Position numbers and translations under genes: made by a program
In this document: positions 6,080-7,158 of the stretch, piece after piece
Layout: each line of letters opens with the position of its first letter
Numbering within the stretch: position 1 is the stretch's first letter
Notes under the pieces: generated by a model
Told to the model about the DNA's origin: nothing
Database searches by the model: none
Seen by the model: only the letters and a program-made list of their open reading frames with translations
Assembly: GCA_018710805.1 (NCBI GenBank)
Contig: DVJG01000026.1
Coordinates: 1-7,158 of the forward strand
Length of the DNA stretch: 7,158 bases
Origin: Candidatus Faecousia faecipullorum
GTDB lineage: Bacteria; Bacillota; Clostridia; Oscillospirales; Oscillospiraceae
Reading direction: 5' to 3'

Positions 6080-6463
6080 TTACTTGTTTTCCTTCCGGGA
6101 ATCCAGGAAGTCGGCGATTTTTTCCAGGGTATCGGGAACCATTTCTACGATTCTGTCGGCCGTGGAGTTGGCAGGTTCAGGAATGGACATCATACGAACG
6201 TTTCCGTCCTTCACAATAAGAAAGCACAGCGGGGTCACCTTCACGCCGCCGCCTGTACCGCCCCCGAAGGGATTGTCGGCGCTGGCCGTTTTGCTCATCC
6301 GGTCCATGCCGCCGCCTGCAAAGCCTACGCTGACCTTGCTGACAGGGATAATGGTCACTCCATCAGGCGTTGTAATGGGCGTTCCAATGACGGAATTCAC
6401 ATCCACCATTTCACGAATCTTCTGGATGGTGGCCTCCAGCATATTGGGAAGTTTCTGGCTCAT
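6080..6463 (-). CDS. gerW: GerW-family sporulation protein (YtfJ)
   Basis: GerW (YtfJ) is a spore-former protein; in Bacillus it is made in the forespore and affects germination involving a lytic enzyme. Its biochemical activity is not established. The 127-residue product matches the family throughout. A helical N-terminus is followed by VIGTPITTPDGVTIIPVSKVSVGFAGGG (25-52), the glycine-rich PFGGGTGGGVKVTP (65-78), a beta-strand segment CFLIVKDGNVRMMSI, and a C-terminal helix (VPDTLEKIADFL). I chose the ATG at 6463, with AAAGGA (6479-6474) ten bases upstream; the in-frame GTG at 6472 is only one base from that site. The start lies one base after the TAA of the DUF2953 gene (TAACATG), a coupled arrangement, and DUF2953-GerW pairs are conserved in spore formers. 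This gene is the best single sign that the host makes endospores. Confidence 0.93.
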   Translation of the reverse strand: MSQKLPNMLEATIQKIREMVDVNSVIGTPITTPDGVTIIPVSKVSVGFAGGGMDRMSKTASADNPFGGGTGGGVKVTPLCFLIVKDGNVRMMSIPEPANSTADRIVEMVPDTLEKIADFLDSRKENK

Positions 6464-6464
6464 G

Positions 6465-7100
6465 TTATGCACGTCCTTTTCCTTTGTTCCGAAGTGTAAA
6501 ATATTCTCTCAGCGCCTGGAAGCCGTACTTTCCCACAAGGCCCAGGAGTCGGTACAGCGGGATGGAGAGTTTGGCTCTGGCGTAAATGGTGGTTTTTTCC
6601 GCGGTGAAGTCGCACTGGACGTCCACGTCCTGCTTTTGAATGACAAAAACCTGCTCCAGCTGAGGCATCAGGCTGCCGATCAGCGCCCAGGTTCTGCCGT
6701 AGTTCACCGCCAGGTCGCAGGGGTCGCCATGGGCAAGCACCAGTTTCAGTTCCAGATGCTTTACCCGGAGCTTTCTTCTCAGGCCCTTCAAAAAGCCCAG
6801 AAGCACTTTGATTAAGGGGAGAAAATCTGCAACGCTGCCGCCTTTTTCGGTTTTCTGCGGCGCCTGCTGGGATGGCTGGGGCGGTTTTGTCTGTGGCGCC
6901 CGGGATGTTTCCTGGGATGGCTGGGTTTTTTCCGCTTTCTTGGGTTTCTTTTCCTCCCGTTTGGGCCTTGGGTAGAGGGTATAGGAAACGGGGCCCAGGC
7001 CAAACTGTATGAGAGGGCCGTTTTCCCCGTATTTTGCATCCAGGCTCAGGGGTATGGCGCCAATGAGAAGCAGGACTCCCAGGGCAAGAAGAAAGCCCAT
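6465..7100 (-). CDS. DUF2953 membrane-anchored protein (YtfI-like)
   Basis: The 211-residue product fits the DUF2953 family, whose function is unknown and which often sits directly before gerW/ytfJ (as ytfI-ytfJ in Bacillus). It has one N-terminal hydrophobic segment (about 2-20, FLLALGVLLLIGAIPLSL), then a short beta-rich part, then a low-complexity linker rich in Lys, Pro, Gln and Ser (about 44-87). The C-terminal domain (about 90-205) includes HLELKLVLAHGDPCDLAVNYGRTWALIG, a stretch typical of the family, and a basic end. The ATG at 7100 has GGAGG eight bases upstream (7113-7109), inside the end of the preceding gene, whose TAA touches this ATG. The linker seems expanded and contains a 14-base direct repeat. 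It is probably held at the membrane. Family call rests on overall look and neighbour order and is fairly secure. Confidence 0.82.
   Translation of the reverse strand: MGFLLALGVLLLIGAIPLSLDAKYGENGPLIQFGLGPVSYTLYPRPKREEKKPKKAEKTQPSQETSRAPQTKPPQPSQQAPQKTEKGGSVADFLPLIKVLLGFLKGLRRKLRVKHLELKLVLAHGDPCDLAVNYGRTWALIGSLMPQLEQVFVIQKQDVDVQCDFTAEKTTIYARAKLSIPLYRLLGLVGKYGFQALREYFTLRNKGKGRA
6867..6925 (-). repeat. 14-base direct repeat pair in the DUF2953 linker
   Basis: The plus-strand sequence CTGGGATGGCTGGG occurs exactly at 6867-6880 and again at 6912-6925, 45 bases apart, which keeps the reading frame. Each copy encodes Gln-Pro-Ser-Gln in the Pro/Gln-rich linker. The simplest reading is a small internal duplication in a sequence with little constraint. 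Confidence 0.6.
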
Positions 7101-7158
7101 TTAATTTTCCTCCGTTGTTTCCGGCTCCACAGGCTCTCCGAAAGATATCTTGTCGATG
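7101..7158 (-). CDS. 3' end of an upstream gene, identity uncertain (possibly scpB)
   Basis: The last 18 codons and TAA stop of a gene entering from the right edge are visible. They read IDKISFGEPVEPETTEEN, an acidic tail with no recognisable domain. The stop touches the ATG of the DUF2953 gene (TAAATG) and contains that gene's ribosome binding site, so the two are one transcription unit. In many Clostridia the gene before DUF2953 and gerW is scpB, encoding a chromosome-partition subunit that works with ScpA and SMC, and acidic tails are common there. That identity is inferred from neighbour order only. That a coding end is here is supported by the in-frame open stretch, acidic bias and tight junction, but the fragment is short. 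Confidence 0.5.
   Translation of the reverse strand, partial: IDKISFGEPVEPETTEEN

Noticed and set aside
6003..6815. Longest plus-strand open frame, about 270 codons
   Set aside because: It runs opposite gerW and DUF2953 across their junction, shows no domain, and the minus-strand genes are well supported.
1..7158. Mobile element, phage, defence system or CRISPR array
   Set aside because: No transposase, integrase, repeat-spacer pattern, target-site duplication or atypical gene cluster was seen; all genes are core and on one strand.

Overview
This window reads as ordinary chromosomal core sequence from a GC-rich, endospore-forming Firmicute, most likely a Clostridia member of the Oscillospiraceae/Ruminococcaceae type. 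That placement is inference. It rests on a GerW (YtfJ) sporulation protein beside a DUF2953 protein, strong AGGAGG ribosome binding sites, an SRP RNA of the large Alu-containing Gram-positive kind, and GC-rich codon use. Every gene I can support lies on the minus strand, so transcription runs from high to low coordinates. I see no mobile element, CRISPR array, tRNA or plus-strand gene, and no previously undescribed system.

In transcription order, the right-hand block (7158 to about 4150) is one compact cluster. It holds the last codons of an unidentified gene (possibly scpB), a DUF2953 membrane-anchored protein, GerW/YtfJ, a secreted D-Ala-D-Ala carboxypeptidase and an RluB/RsuA-type pseudouridine synthase. 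Gene junctions are 0, 1, about 100 and 16 bases, and the block ends at a very clear rho-independent terminator (4150-4180). These are spore, envelope and ribosome maintenance genes.

The middle block (about 4114 to 1931) has its own candidate promoter and a leader hairpin. It carries an RpiR/MurR-type regulator whose stop overlaps the start of an HI0933/BaiN-type flavoprotein by four bases, so the two are probably translated together.

The left-hand block starts at a near-consensus sigma-A promoter buried in the end of the flavoprotein gene. It contains acpP (acyl carrier protein), then after 21 bases the large SRP RNA (ffs), then after about 100 bases dnaX (DNA polymerase III gamma/tau), which runs off the left edge. 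The most interesting details are the SRP RNA tip, which carries a base-pair swap that keeps the GGAA loop, the lack of a recognisable separate promoter for that RNA, and an inverted repeat over the acpP start site.
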